Origin: Aureibaculum marinum
GTDB lineage: Bacteria > Bacteroidota > Bacteroidia > Flavobacteriales > Flavobacteriaceae
Length of the DNA stretch: 64,000 nucleotides
Reading direction: 5' to 3'
NCBI RefSeq assembly: GCF_003813905.1
Contig: NZ_RPFJ01000015.1
Span: 35,837 to 99,836 of the forward strand
The notes below the pieces were generated by a model. It was given only the letters and a program-made list of their open reading frames with translations, was not told where the DNA came from and did not search any database. Position numbers and translations under genes: made by a program. Of the stretch, positions 11,201-18,783 are shown piece after piece (position 1 is the stretch's first letter; every line of letters starts with the position of its first letter).

Positions 11201-11321
11201 GACGCATTACACCGGATTTGATCCTGATGTTAATTCCTATAGCGGATTAAGAGAAGGTATAGACGAAGGGTCATACCCTCAAAGTCGTACAGTAATGTTA
11301 GGTTTGAATATTGGATTTTAA
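8223..11321 (+). CDS. SusC-like TonB-dependent outer-membrane transporter
   Basis: Outer-membrane importer of oligosaccharides, 1032 residues, first gene of the glycan locus. A Sec signal peptide with a long n-region ends near residue 38 (TTAFSQ). It is followed by a carboxypeptidase-regulatory-like beta-sandwich (KDVSGKVTDGATGEPLFGVS, about 40-115), a TonB box-like DEVVVVAYG, and a plug domain with PLYVIDGVPV (about residue 195) and ILKDAASTAIYGSRAANG (about 237-254). A beta-barrel follows to the C-terminus SRTVMLGLNIGF. The SusD gene follows 11 bp later. The substrate cannot be read from the transporter, but the neighbours point to a GlcNAc-containing glycan. Confidence 0.95.
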   Translation: MKKQIENSFAIFRKKTTVNVSFFFSLIFLFSVTTAFSQSKDVSGKVTDGATGEPLFGVSIVLKGSVRGVTSEMDGTYSFENVSPGDVLVFSYIGYKQKEIIVETENSIDVRLESLTDELDEVVVVAYGVKKKINITGSVVSVKSEDIDKSSLQDPISVLQGRAAGVQVISNSGAPGGGMSIKVRGNSSLNSGNSPLYVIDGVPVESSMLSSLNGTENFGLNPLADINPGDIESVEILKDAASTAIYGSRAANGVIMITTKRGAAGKAQIDVNVNTGVSEITRTLSVLNASQYRQVIIDSYMNMDNPTTPNGIVLDSLNPKNNGDVNWQKELLRTAPQYKVNLAVRGGSEDIKYAWSSSFLNQDGIILNSNYKRVTSRLNVDYKASDKLTFGQSISYTHGLNNRINAGGTNNLSIIRELLVRPPIFAMYLPDGSYNGYQFGRRNPVGLAELATRTNQNNRIIGSQYFEYEILDGLKLRSNLNLDYISMKEDEFIPSTLDYREGYNSGSVRAINNLTWGNETFLSYNTSLNKNHNLSALAGMSFQKWKYERTGLDGMFFASDNITTLNGAGTISNQEVNIVTEHSMLSYFGRISYNFKEKYLFEANLRADGSSRFGKDKRFGYFPSASVGWRFSEEPLFENLSIVNDAKLRFSIGQTGNEAIGNYTSQGEFVVGANYLDNSGAAPSVMPNSGLSWETTTQYNAGLDIALLNNRITFNADVYLKRTEDLLYNVPIPRTTGFAYVTQNIGSIENKGIEFSLNSRNLVGDFKWNTSFNISSNKNKITDLPDDLLTNGFIQNGNYHILKEGLPIGTFYGWKFNGVYSRDEDNVNGVTNGALGQVYKGGDPIWDDINGDHIINEDDRQVIGDATPDFFGGITNNFSYKGLSLSVFFQFSYGNDIYSEINHQRNSVVRYNNLSTDALDRWREQGDVTDFPKPVRDDPLQSDSRIQSRWVEDGSYIKLKNINLSYNIPNSVVTKLGLRKLEVYASALNLITWTHYTGFDPDVNSYSGLREGIDEGSYPQSRTVMLGLNIGF

Positions 11322-11332
11322 AAATTAAAAAC

Positions 11333-12700
11333 ATGAAAAATTTTAAGAAAATTATTACCGGATTAGTTGTATTATTTGCACTGTCTTGTTCAGATGATAT
11401 TTTAGAAAATGACCCTGTTAGTAGTTTTTCTGCTCAAGGTTTCTACCAGACATCAGCCGATGCTCAAGCCGGGGTTTATGGTATTTATGATGCTGTTCAG
11501 TCTACCTTTAGAGTTAACTTTTCGTATTGGGGAGAAGGGAGAGCTGATGCAGTTAATACCAATCATTCAGGAGACCCATTGGCTTTACAACAGAACACAT
11601 TAAGTAAAACAATAACATCTGCAAGATGGAATAATATTTATGAAACTATTAGCCGAGCTAATTATGCTATAAAATATATTCCAGAAGTGTTTGAGACTGA
11701 AAGTGAATTTAGCTTACAATTAATAGCTCAAGCCAGAGCTTTAAGAGCATTATCTTATTTTTATGCTGTACGAGTATGGGGAGATGTTCCATTAATTACA
11801 GAACCTTATGAAAGTGTTGAGCAGGAATTTTTTATTGAGAAAACAAATAAAGATGAGGTGTTAAATCAAGTAATAGCAGATTTAATTTTTGCTTCAGAAA
11901 ATTGTAGAGAAACTTTTTCTGGAGAAGATACAAGAATATTATTTACTCAAGGAGCAGCAAATGCACTATTAACACATGTTTATATGTGGCAAAAAGATTA
12001 CGAAAATGCAATAGCTAGTGCAGAAGAGGTTTTAGATAATAATTTATATTCATTAGTATCAATAGATGATTGGTCTAAAATCTTTACTTCAGGTTATTCT
12101 AATGAGAGCATTTTTGAAATTGGTTATGATGAAACACAAACGAATGGACTAAGAACACTTTATGCGGTAGGCTCTGATAGTGATTATTTTCCTAGTGAAT
12201 CATTTAGAGATGCATTTGAAGATAATGATTTAAGGAAAAACTTAATATATGATACAACAAAAGAAAATCCTAAAAAAATATGGAAATTCTTTGGAGAAGG
12301 TTTTAATGATGAAAGTCCAGAACCATCATCTAATAATATTGTGCTTTTGCGTTTAGCAGATATTATTCTCTTAAAAGCAGAAGCTCACAATAAACTTAAT
12401 GAGGTAGACGAAGCAATTAGGCTACTTAACTTAATTAGAACTAGAGCAGGTATTGAAGCATTAAGTGAAACAGAAGCAATTGATATGTATGGAGATGTGG
12501 AATCTGCAATATTACATGAAAGATTAATTGAACTATCTTTTGAAGGACATCGTTGGTTTGATTTAGTACGAACAGGGAAAGCTATAGAAGTTATGAATCC
12601 AATAAACGGATTAAGTGATGAAGCAAATTTGGTATGGCCACTTCATGAAGATGCTCTTAACAAAAACCCTAAGTTAGTACAAAATCCATTCTATAATTAG
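11333..12700 (+). CDS. SusD-like outer-membrane lipoprotein
   Basis: Surface glycan-binding partner of the preceding SusC protein. The signal peptide ends in the lipobox LFALSC, with the lipidated Cys near residue 19. The mature protein is 436 residues long, shorter than many SusD proteins but complete. It contains the SusD/RagB helical TPR core and the C-terminal signature LHERLIELSFEGHRWFDLVR followed by NPKLVQNPFYN. It starts 11 bp after susC and is probably translated from the same mRNA. Confidence 0.94.
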   Translation: MKNFKKIITGLVVLFALSCSDDILENDPVSSFSAQGFYQTSADAQAGVYGIYDAVQSTFRVNFSYWGEGRADAVNTNHSGDPLALQQNTLSKTITSARWNNIYETISRANYAIKYIPEVFETESEFSLQLIAQARALRALSYFYAVRVWGDVPLITEPYESVEQEFFIEKTNKDEVLNQVIADLIFASENCRETFSGEDTRILFTQGAANALLTHVYMWQKDYENAIASAEEVLDNNLYSLVSIDDWSKIFTSGYSNESIFEIGYDETQTNGLRTLYAVGSDSDYFPSESFRDAFEDNDLRKNLIYDTTKENPKKIWKFFGEGFNDESPEPSSNNIVLLRLADIILLKAEAHNKLNEVDEAIRLLNLIRTRAGIEALSETEAIDMYGDVESAILHERLIELSFEGHRWFDLVRTGKAIEVMNPINGLSDEANLVWPLHEDALNKNPKLVQNPFYN

Positions 12701-12729
12701 AATTATTCTAAATTTTTAAATCCAAAAAA

Positions 12730-14178
12730 ATGAAAAACAAAAAAATTATTAGACATCAATATATTCTAGTTTTTGTTTTAATGATTGTAACTCTTTTTTA
12801 CAATTGTGAAATACAAGATGATTTTTCATACACCAAATCAAATTCAAATGCTGAATTAGGTATTACGGCATGGGAGTATATTCAAAAACATGACTCTTTA
12901 AATTTATTAGAAGAAGCTATACTTATTACAAACACTCAGAGTTTTTACGATAGCGGTGCTGATAAAACTTTTATTGCTCCTACCAATGAGGCTTTTGAAA
13001 AGTATTTACAAGATAATTCGTATGAAAGTTTATCAGAAGTTCCTGTGCCAATATTACGAAATGTACTAAAATATCACATTGTAAATGCTTATGTTTCTTT
13101 TGATGATCCTGATTTAATGGAGCGTAATAATCCGTTACCATATACTACTGAAAATGGTCAAACAATTTATTTGTCGCATAATAGTCAATTTACTGGAATT
13201 GTAAATGAAGGTACTAGTAAACAATGGGAAATAGTTACATCCAATTTAAAATCAACTACAGGTGTAATTCACGTTTTGTCTTCAATTGTTTATTTTTCAG
13301 CTCTTACAACTAGTAACAATGAGCCTGACCCATCCGTTACTATGGATACAATTTTTCCAATACATGATACATATGTTAATGGAGGCAGCCAATCTGGAAG
13401 AAATTTTGGTACTGATGTTCTAATTAAAGTTAAAAATGTTTCGGGTAATGGACTTTATGATAGAAAAGGATTTTTAATGTTTGATTTAAATCAGTTAAGT
13501 CAAGAAGGTGTAATTATCGATTTTAAGTTAGAGTTACCAATTAAATTTACACATGGTAAAGAAGTTGATTTTAATGTTTATGAGGTAAAAGATACTTTAT
13601 GGAGTGAACTTAGTTTAACTTTTGATAATGCTACCTTTCCAACAGAAGATCCTATAGCTAGTATAACAACAGCTAAATTAAGCTCTTTCGAATTTGATTT
13701 AATTGATTATTATAAAAATTTGTCACACAACGGAAAAGTATCATTTATGCTTGATGGTGAATCAGGAAGTAATGAAACAGACGAATTTTATTCTAAAGAA
13801 AATGTCTTAGGTTTTAACCCTCCAATGCTTATTGCCCGACTTTCATCTAAAAACAGTGTTCTGGTAACAGAAGCTAATACTGGTTTTTCAGTAGACAGCG
13901 GAGAAACATTTGCTTTTGATAATAATGTTTTAAGAGTTACAGGTTCTGCACCTGAAGATATTACTTTTACTATAGAACAAGCACCAGAGTATGGTTGGTT
14001 GGTTAGAGGTGCAAGTATATTGCAAACAGGTGACACATTTACACAAGAAGATATAGATGTTAAAAATCTTATTTTTATAAGTAATGGTTCAGGATCTTCA
14101 GATATAATTGTTTTATCGGCCGCTGACAAAGTTGGGGCTACAGTAGATAGTTTTGATGTTAATATAACAATCCAGTAG
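12730..14178 (+). CDS. Surface lipoprotein with fasciclin, DNRLRE and CSPG-like domains
   Basis: Third gene of the locus, 482 residues. The signal sequence runs to FYNC near residue 26, a plausible Bacteroidota lipobox. Three modules are visible. A fasciclin domain covers about 45-190 (TFIAPTNEAFEKYLQ, LRNVLKYHIV, GVIHVLSSIVYF). A DNRLRE/CBM96-like beta-sandwich covers about 205-370 (DTYVNGGSQSGRNFGTDVLI, RKGFLMFDL). A C-terminal CSPG/cadherin-3-like repeat covers about 378-482 (ITFTIEQAPEYGW, GDTFTQEDIDVKNLIFIS). No catalytic motif is evident. By position after SusC/D it is most likely a surface glycan-binding protein. The domain combination is unusual; the ligand is unknown. Confidence 0.75.
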   Translation: MKNKKIIRHQYILVFVLMIVTLFYNCEIQDDFSYTKSNSNAELGITAWEYIQKHDSLNLLEEAILITNTQSFYDSGADKTFIAPTNEAFEKYLQDNSYESLSEVPVPILRNVLKYHIVNAYVSFDDPDLMERNNPLPYTTENGQTIYLSHNSQFTGIVNEGTSKQWEIVTSNLKSTTGVIHVLSSIVYFSALTTSNNEPDPSVTMDTIFPIHDTYVNGGSQSGRNFGTDVLIKVKNVSGNGLYDRKGFLMFDLNQLSQEGVIIDFKLELPIKFTHGKEVDFNVYEVKDTLWSELSLTFDNATFPTEDPIASITTAKLSSFEFDLIDYYKNLSHNGKVSFMLDGESGSNETDEFYSKENVLGFNPPMLIARLSSKNSVLVTEANTGFSVDSGETFAFDNNVLRVTGSAPEDITFTIEQAPEYGWLVRGASILQTGDTFTQEDIDVKNLIFISNGSGSSDIIVLSAADKVGATVDSFDVNITIQ

Positions 14179-14189
14179 GGAAATTTTTT

Positions 14190-14945
14190 ATGACTTTACC
14201 AATAAATTCACCATTTTTTTACCTTCTATTATGTTCAATATTTGTAGTAGGGTCTTGTGACGATTCTAATGGAGACGATGATGAAACACCAATTACTACA
14301 ACCAGAATTATTAAATTTTCTGGATATGAATGGGTTGTACGGACTTCAAAAGAAGAAAAACAAGGACCAGGACCTAATCTTTTTTCTGATTCTGAAGACA
14401 ATGTTTGGGTAGATAATGAAGGAAAGTTGCACTTAAAAATAGTTGAAAGAGGTGGTAATTGGTATTGTTCAGGCATTACTTTACGTCATTCTCAGGGATA
14501 TAAAAAATATGTGTTTTATTTGTCTAGTAGGGTAGATTTATTAGATGAAAATGTTGTTGCTGGTTTATTTACTTATAAAAATGATGAAGAAGAAATTGAT
14601 ATAGAATTTTCTAGATGGTCAAATACAAATGATAAAAACTCACAATACGCAATACAACCTTCTTACATAACAGGAAACAAGACTCGTTTTGATATGAGTT
14701 TAAATAGTAACCTATCAACTCATTTTTTTGATTGGCAATCAGATAAAATAGAATTTGGTAGTTATAAGGGGCATACATTAGACCCTGAAGAAAGTAAAAT
14801 AATCAATACTTGGACGTACACTGGCGATAATATTCCGCCATTAAATGATGAACGATTAAAAATAAATCTTTGGTTATTTAGGGGTAATAGTCCAAGCAAT
14901 AAACAGTCAGCAGAAATGATTATTGATCATGTTGAAATACTATAA
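14190..14945 (+). CDS. GH16-like lipoprotein glycoside hydrolase
   Basis: A 251-residue predicted lipoprotein; the lipobox VVGSC places the lipidated Cys at residue 23. The rest reads as a single jelly-roll domain. It carries EEIDIEFSRW, whose E135-I-D137-I-E139 fits the GH16 catalytic ExDxE motif (nucleophile, assisting Asp, acid/base). Other conserved features are YEWVVRTS near residue 46 and the C-terminal LWLFRG and IDHVEIL strands. GH16 enzymes are endo-acting on beta-1,3 or beta-1,4 glucans and galactans, including endo-beta-galactosidases acting on lactosamine-type chains. The gene starts 11 bp after its neighbour. Catalytic family is fairly sure, substrate is inference. Confidence 0.75.
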   Translation: MTLPINSPFFYLLLCSIFVVGSCDDSNGDDDETPITTTRIIKFSGYEWVVRTSKEEKQGPGPNLFSDSEDNVWVDNEGKLHLKIVERGGNWYCSGITLRHSQGYKKYVFYLSSRVDLLDENVVAGLFTYKNDEEEIDIEFSRWSNTNDKNSQYAIQPSYITGNKTRFDMSLNSNLSTHFFDWQSDKIEFGSYKGHTLDPEESKIINTWTYTGDNIPPLNDERLKINLWLFRGNSPSNKQSAEMIIDHVEIL

Positions 14946-15001
14946 ACTCACAATAATTTAAAATCCTGTTTTTACAAATTAATTAATAAAAAGTTATAAT
15001 A

Positions 15002-15766
15002 ATGTCTGATATAAAGCAAGATGTTAATGTTTTTTCTGATAAAAAAACTACTGGACATGCAGCAGGAAAAGCCATAGAGGCGTGCATTGTAAATTTATTA
15101 AGCAAACAAAGTTCTGTACGAATAGTTTTTGCAGCAGCTCCTTCTCAAGATACGATGTTGGATTATTTATCCAAGTCAAATAGTATTGATTGGAGTAGAG
15201 TAATTGCTTTTCATATGGATGAGTATATTGGATTAAATTCTAATGCTCCAGAGTTATTTTCAGCTTATCTTGAAAATCATCTGTTTTCAAAAGTAAATAT
15301 TAAAAGTAAAAATATAATTAATGTTCAAAACGGTGTCGCAAATGAATTAAATAGATATGCATATTTATTGGAAAAAGAACCCATAGATATTGTGTGTTTA
15401 GGTATTGGAGAAAATGGTCATATTGCTTTTAATGATCCTCCTGTGGCTGATTTTAATGACCCAGAAGTAGTCAAGGTGGTTCAATTAGACAAAGCTTGTC
15501 GTACCCAACAAGTACATGATGGATGTTTTAAGTCTTTAGATGATGTTCCAAAAACAGCAATTACATTAACAATACCAACACTTTTAAAAGGTAATAATTT
15601 GTTTTGTATTGTTATAGGAAAAAATAAAAGTTTAGCTGTAAAAAATACGCTCACTGGACCAATATCTACATCATGTCCTGCATCTATTCTTACAACACAT
15701 AAAAATTGTAAATTTTATTTTGATAGTGATGCATATATGGAAACTTTGAAGCTTGAAAAGGTGTAA
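15002..15766 (+). CDS. nagB: Glucosamine-6-phosphate deaminase
   Basis: Converts glucosamine-6-phosphate to fructose-6-phosphate and ammonia in the cytoplasm. At 254 residues it is close to E. coli NagB (266). The active-site segment FHMDEYIGL carries Asp73, and the signature GIGENGHIAFNDPP carries His140. The acidic residue after the His loop is Asp145 where E. coli NagB has Glu148, a conservative change seen here only by eye. It therefore belongs to the 6-phosphogluconolactonase/GlcN6P isomerase superfamily, and the nagA gene in the sister operon supports the NagB role. It is the fifth gene of the susC operon. Confidence 0.87.
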   Translation: MSDIKQDVNVFSDKKTTGHAAGKAIEACIVNLLSKQSSVRIVFAAAPSQDTMLDYLSKSNSIDWSRVIAFHMDEYIGLNSNAPELFSAYLENHLFSKVNIKSKNIINVQNGVANELNRYAYLLEKEPIDIVCLGIGENGHIAFNDPPVADFNDPEVVKVVQLDKACRTQQVHDGCFKSLDDVPKTAITLTIPTLLKGNNLFCIVIGKNKSLAVKNTLTGPISTSCPASILTTHKNCKFYFDSDAYMETLKLEKV

Positions 15767-15820
15767 ATTATTTCATTTCATAATGTTTATTTCAATTAAA
15801 TCAATATCTTAATATCCACT

Positions 15821-17413
15821 ATGCGTTTTAATAACATTAAAAATATTAATATGAATTATAAGGGTTTAGTAAGTTTAATTTTACTGTTATTTGTTATAAT
15901 GTTTAAGTCATCTCATATTGAAGCACAGCAAAAAGCAAAAATTAGTCAAGGTGATTTCAAAATAAAAGGATTTCATTTAGACTTACGAATTCAAGTAATG
16001 ACGCCAAAAGCAATAATGGAATTTGCAGATAAACTTGCCGAAATTGGAATGAATACGTTGGTGTTAGAATGGGAGGGTACTTACCCATTTAAAAAACATG
16101 TACCTATTTCTAATAAATATTCATTTACAAGAGAGGAAGTGAAAAAAATTATTTCTCACTGTGAAAGTATTGGAATTGATGTAATACCTCTTCAACAAAC
16201 TTTAGGACATGTGGAATATATCTTACGAAATCCTAGATATAGTAATTTAAAAGAAGATAGAAAAGATATTTCTCAGTTATGCCCTATGGAAGTTACTGAT
16301 AATGTTGCTTTATTTACTGATTTATTTACCGACTTGGTTGGTACTCATAATTCAGATTATATACATATTGGAGGTGATGAAACTTATTTATTAGGACATT
16401 GTGAAAAATGTAAAAAGAAAGTTGCTGAAGTAGGTAAATCAAAACTATTTGTAGATCACATGAAAATGATTGCAGATATTGTTATTTCTTTAGGAAAAAA
16501 ACCTGTCATGTGGGCAGACATTATTCTAAAACATCCTGAAGCGGCAGCTGAATTGCCAAAAGAAACTATTTTTGTGGATTGGAATTATGGTTGGAAAATT
16601 AATCATTTTGGAGATATTCCTAATTTACAAAAGTTAGGTTTTACGTTTTGGGGTTCACCAGCCATAAGATCTCATCCTGACAATTGGTTTATTACCGATT
16701 GGGCTACGCATTTTAAAAATCAAAAAGAATTTATTCCTTATGCAAGAAAAGCTGGATACGAAGGTATTATTATGACATCTTGGTCTACATCTGGTTTATA
16801 TGGTTTTACTTGGGATGTTAATTACGATGTGGTTGATATGGTTCAAATAAGAAATACATATCCTCTATCTGGTTTTAATATCTTAATTACCAGTTATGCT
16901 GAGGCATTAAAATCAAAGACTCCAATTGAGCCTGAAGAATTTGTTTTAAAATATGCTAAAAGGCAATTTGAACTTAATAAACAAGATGCTCAAAAGTTAC
17001 TTGAGTTTATATTTTTTCCTAAAGAGTTGATCACAAATGGAAAACCGGATAGAAGTTCAAGTATTGCCATAATGAAAAATACTTTTGGAAAGGTAAGAGA
17101 TCAACTAGTTCTAATAAATCCTAAAAAAAATATAGAAGAATTTAATCATTTTAAATTAATGGCAGATTTAAGAATGCATTACTTAACCTTTAAAGAGGTT
17201 GAATCTGTATATAACTCTAAAGACTTTGTAAGTTCTGAGGTTCCAAAATTAATTGAAGTTTTAAATCAATTATTAGAACAAGCCAAAGATCTTGATAAAA
17301 GATTTATAAAATTAAATAAGGGATTTCTTTATGATTCTGAATTAGCGGAGCAAAATTATTTAAGAACAAAACAAATGCAAGTTTTGTACAATAGGTTAAC
17401 TAAATTAAAGTAA
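15821..17413 (+). CDS. GH20-like exo-beta-N-acetylhexosaminidase, atypical type
   Basis: Predicted secreted or periplasmic enzyme, 530 residues from the first ATG. A second ATG at 15851 (MNYKGLVSLILLLF) starts directly before the hydrophobic segment and is an equally likely start. The signal sequence ends near SSHIEAQ. The TIM barrel begins soon after (GFHLDLR near residue 50), so the usual GH20 domain 2 before the barrel is missing. The catalytic pair is in YIHIGGDETYLLG (Asp186-Glu187 from the first Met). It then reads HCEKCKKK, a Cys pair of unknown role. The enzyme presumably removes terminal GlcNAc/GalNAc. It is distinct from the canonical GH20 at 21442-23052 and may have a different linkage or substituent preference. 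Confidence 0.8.
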   Translation: MRFNNIKNINMNYKGLVSLILLLFVIMFKSSHIEAQQKAKISQGDFKIKGFHLDLRIQVMTPKAIMEFADKLAEIGMNTLVLEWEGTYPFKKHVPISNKYSFTREEVKKIISHCESIGIDVIPLQQTLGHVEYILRNPRYSNLKEDRKDISQLCPMEVTDNVALFTDLFTDLVGTHNSDYIHIGGDETYLLGHCEKCKKKVAEVGKSKLFVDHMKMIADIVISLGKKPVMWADIILKHPEAAAELPKETIFVDWNYGWKINHFGDIPNLQKLGFTFWGSPAIRSHPDNWFITDWATHFKNQKEFIPYARKAGYEGIIMTSWSTSGLYGFTWDVNYDVVDMVQIRNTYPLSGFNILITSYAEALKSKTPIEPEEFVLKYAKRQFELNKQDAQKLLEFIFFPKELITNGKPDRSSSIAIMKNTFGKVRDQLVLINPKKNIEEFNHFKLMADLRMHYLTFKEVESVYNSKDFVSSEVPKLIEVLNQLLEQAKDLDKRFIKLNKGFLYDSELAEQNYLRTKQMQVLYNRLTKLK

Positions 17414-17437
17414 ACCGAGTTTGTTTAAATATTGTTT

Positions 17438-18457
17438 TTATTTTGTTGATTCTCTGACTATTAATTCAGTTCTAATTGTTATAGATTCTGAGTTTATAAA
17501 ATCATCTTTGTCTTCAATGTGTCTAATTAATAATTTGGCAGATGATTCTCCCATTTGAAAAGCACAATCGTTAACCGTTGTTAAATTAGGTTCAATTATT
17601 TTAGAAATAGGATAATTACTAAAACCGACAATTGCTGCGTCATGTGGAATTTTTATACCTTGTTTTCTAAATACTTGAATAACACTTACTGCGGTATAGT
17701 CATTAGCACAAAAAACACCATCAGGTAATTTGGGAAGCTGTAAATATTTTTTTGCACAAGTAACACCTTCTTCATAGCCTAAATTTTTTGTGTATAGAAT
17801 TAAATTTTTATCTATTGGTAACTTATACTTTTCTAATGCGGCCTTAAATCCTTCAAGCCTAGCTTTAAATATATTGGTTTTTTGATTTCCTGCAATGTGT
17901 CCAATTCTTTTACATCCTTTTTTTATTAAATGTTCTGTTGCTGTAAAGGCTGATTCAAAGTCATTAATTACTACTTTATTAGCATCAAAATCTGTAGGAA
18001 CTCTGTCGTAAAAAACCATTGGAACTCCTAATTTATTAAATTTTTTAAAGTGATCGCATTTTTCTGTTTCAATACTTAAACAAATTATTATGCCATCTAC
18101 CATTCTGTTTTGTAATATTTTGGTAATCTCTTTTTCTCTTTTTAAAGAATCTTTTGATTGAAAAATAGTAACATTATATCCGTTTTTATATGCATAATTT
18201 TCTATTCCACTAATTACTAATGAATGGAAATGAATATCAATCCTAGGAACAATTATACCAATTGATTTTGTTTTTTTTGTTCTAAAGCTCGAAGCTATTG
18301 AATTAGGTATAAAACCTAATTCTTCTGCTTTTTGTCTTACTTTTTTCTTTGTTGCATCGCTAATGGCAGGATGGTTGTCTAAGGCTCTAGATATAGTTGA
18401 TGCAGATAGATTTAAATCTTTTGCTAAGTCTTTTAATGTAATTCTACGATTTTTCAT
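17438..18457 (-). CDS. LacI-family repressor of the amino-sugar locus
   Basis: Transcription factor of 339 residues. I start it at the ATG at 18457 (MKNRRITLKDLAKDL) because the HTH then begins at residue 6, as in the family. A longer frame from 18481 would overlap the operator in the leader. The HTH is LKDLAKDLNLSASTISRAL with the hinge SIASSFRTKKTKSIGIIVPR. A periplasmic-binding-type effector domain covers about 60-335, with DGIIICLS, RIGHIAGN and DGVFCANDYTAV. It is divergent from the symporter operon and convergent with the SusC operon. Palindromes matching LacI/PurR-type sites lie before itself, the symporter gene and susC. Its effector is probably an amino sugar or its phosphate. Confidence 0.92.
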   Translation of the reverse strand: MKNRRITLKDLAKDLNLSASTISRALDNHPAISDATKKKVRQKAEELGFIPNSIASSFRTKKTKSIGIIVPRIDIHFHSLVISGIENYAYKNGYNVTIFQSKDSLKREKEITKILQNRMVDGIIICLSIETEKCDHFKKFNKLGVPMVFYDRVPTDFDANKVVINDFESAFTATEHLIKKGCKRIGHIAGNQKTNIFKARLEGFKAALEKYKLPIDKNLILYTKNLGYEEGVTCAKKYLQLPKLPDGVFCANDYTAVSVIQVFRKQGIKIPHDAAIVGFSNYPISKIIEPNLTTVNDCAFQMGESSAKLLIRHIEDKDDFINSESITIRTELIVRESTK

Positions 18458-18468
18458 AACAATATATA

Positions 18469-18478
18469 CAAACGTTTG
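18469..18478. promoter_or_regulatory. LacI-type operator in the lacI leader
   Basis: CAAACGTTTG is a perfect 10-bp palindrome set in ATACAAACGTTTGCAT, one mismatch from the strong operator. It lies 11 bp upstream of the lacI start and downstream of the predicted lacI promoter, so the repressor would act as a roadblock on its own gene. Confidence 0.75.
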
Positions 18479-18524
18479 CATCTAAAAAATTAGTATTTAA
18501 CACTTTTATTAGATATAACGATTG

Positions 18525-18558
18525 CAAAAGTATAAGTTATAAATTTTAATAATGCAAA
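18525..18558 (-). promoter_or_regulatory. Predicted lacI promoter
   Basis: Minus-strand TTTG (18558-18555), a 22-bp spacer and TACTTTTG (18532-18525) match the Bacteroidota promoter. The spacer is slightly longer than the usual 19-20 bp. The transcript would begin near 18518 and include the operator at 18469-18478. Confidence 0.55.
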
Positions 18559-18585
18559 TTAAAAAAAAATGTTCACTAATACTTT

Positions 18586-18635
18586 ATTAAATTAAAATAG
18601 TTATGCAAACGTTTGCATAACTATTTTAATTTAAT
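18586..18635. promoter_or_regulatory. 50-bp perfect palindrome with LacI-type operator core
   Basis: The two 25-nt arms (18586-18610 and 18611-18635) are exact reverse complements with no spacer. The centre TTATGCAAACGTTTGCATAA (18601-18620) contains the same GCAAACGTTTGC as the susC operator. The outer flanks are AT-rich. It lies between the two divergent promoters and its right arm contains the symporter -33 box. It is too far upstream of both start sites to act as a terminator for either gene. Confidence 0.85.
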
Positions 18636-18643
18636 TATTTTTG
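18612..18643 (+). promoter_or_regulatory. Symporter-nagA-GH20 operon promoter
   Basis: TTTG (18612-18615), 20 bp, TATTTTTG (18636-18643). The -33 box lies inside the operator core, as at the susC promoter. Transcription would start near 18650, leaving a leader of about 134 nt. Confidence 0.75.
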
Positions 18644-18783
18644 TTTACAACGTTTATACAATTACATATTATATAACTTGTTAGCCTTTATTTTAGATAA
18701 GCTAATTCTCTATTAATCAAAAAAATAGTAATATGAAGTTTATTATAGTATTTTATATTAATTTACATCTAATTTAGATATTT

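Larger units (their letters stand above)
18458..18783. other. Divergent control region between lacI and the symporter gene
   Basis: This 326-bp stretch holds an operator in the lacI leader, the lacI promoter, a 50-bp palindrome with a core operator, and the symporter promoter. It also holds a 134-nt symporter leader with a possible 14-codon upstream frame (18733-18777, starting MKFIIVF). No RNA gene or other CDS was recognised. Confidence 0.7.

Noticed and set aside
18586..18635. The 50-bp palindrome as a transcription terminator
   Set aside because: It lies upstream of both divergent promoters, has no gene reading into it, and contains the operator core and a -33 box.
18648..18655. Further LacI half-site (CAACGTTT) at the symporter transcription start
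   Set aside because: Only a six-base symmetrical core and about half the operator positions match; not distinguishable from chance in AT-rich DNA.
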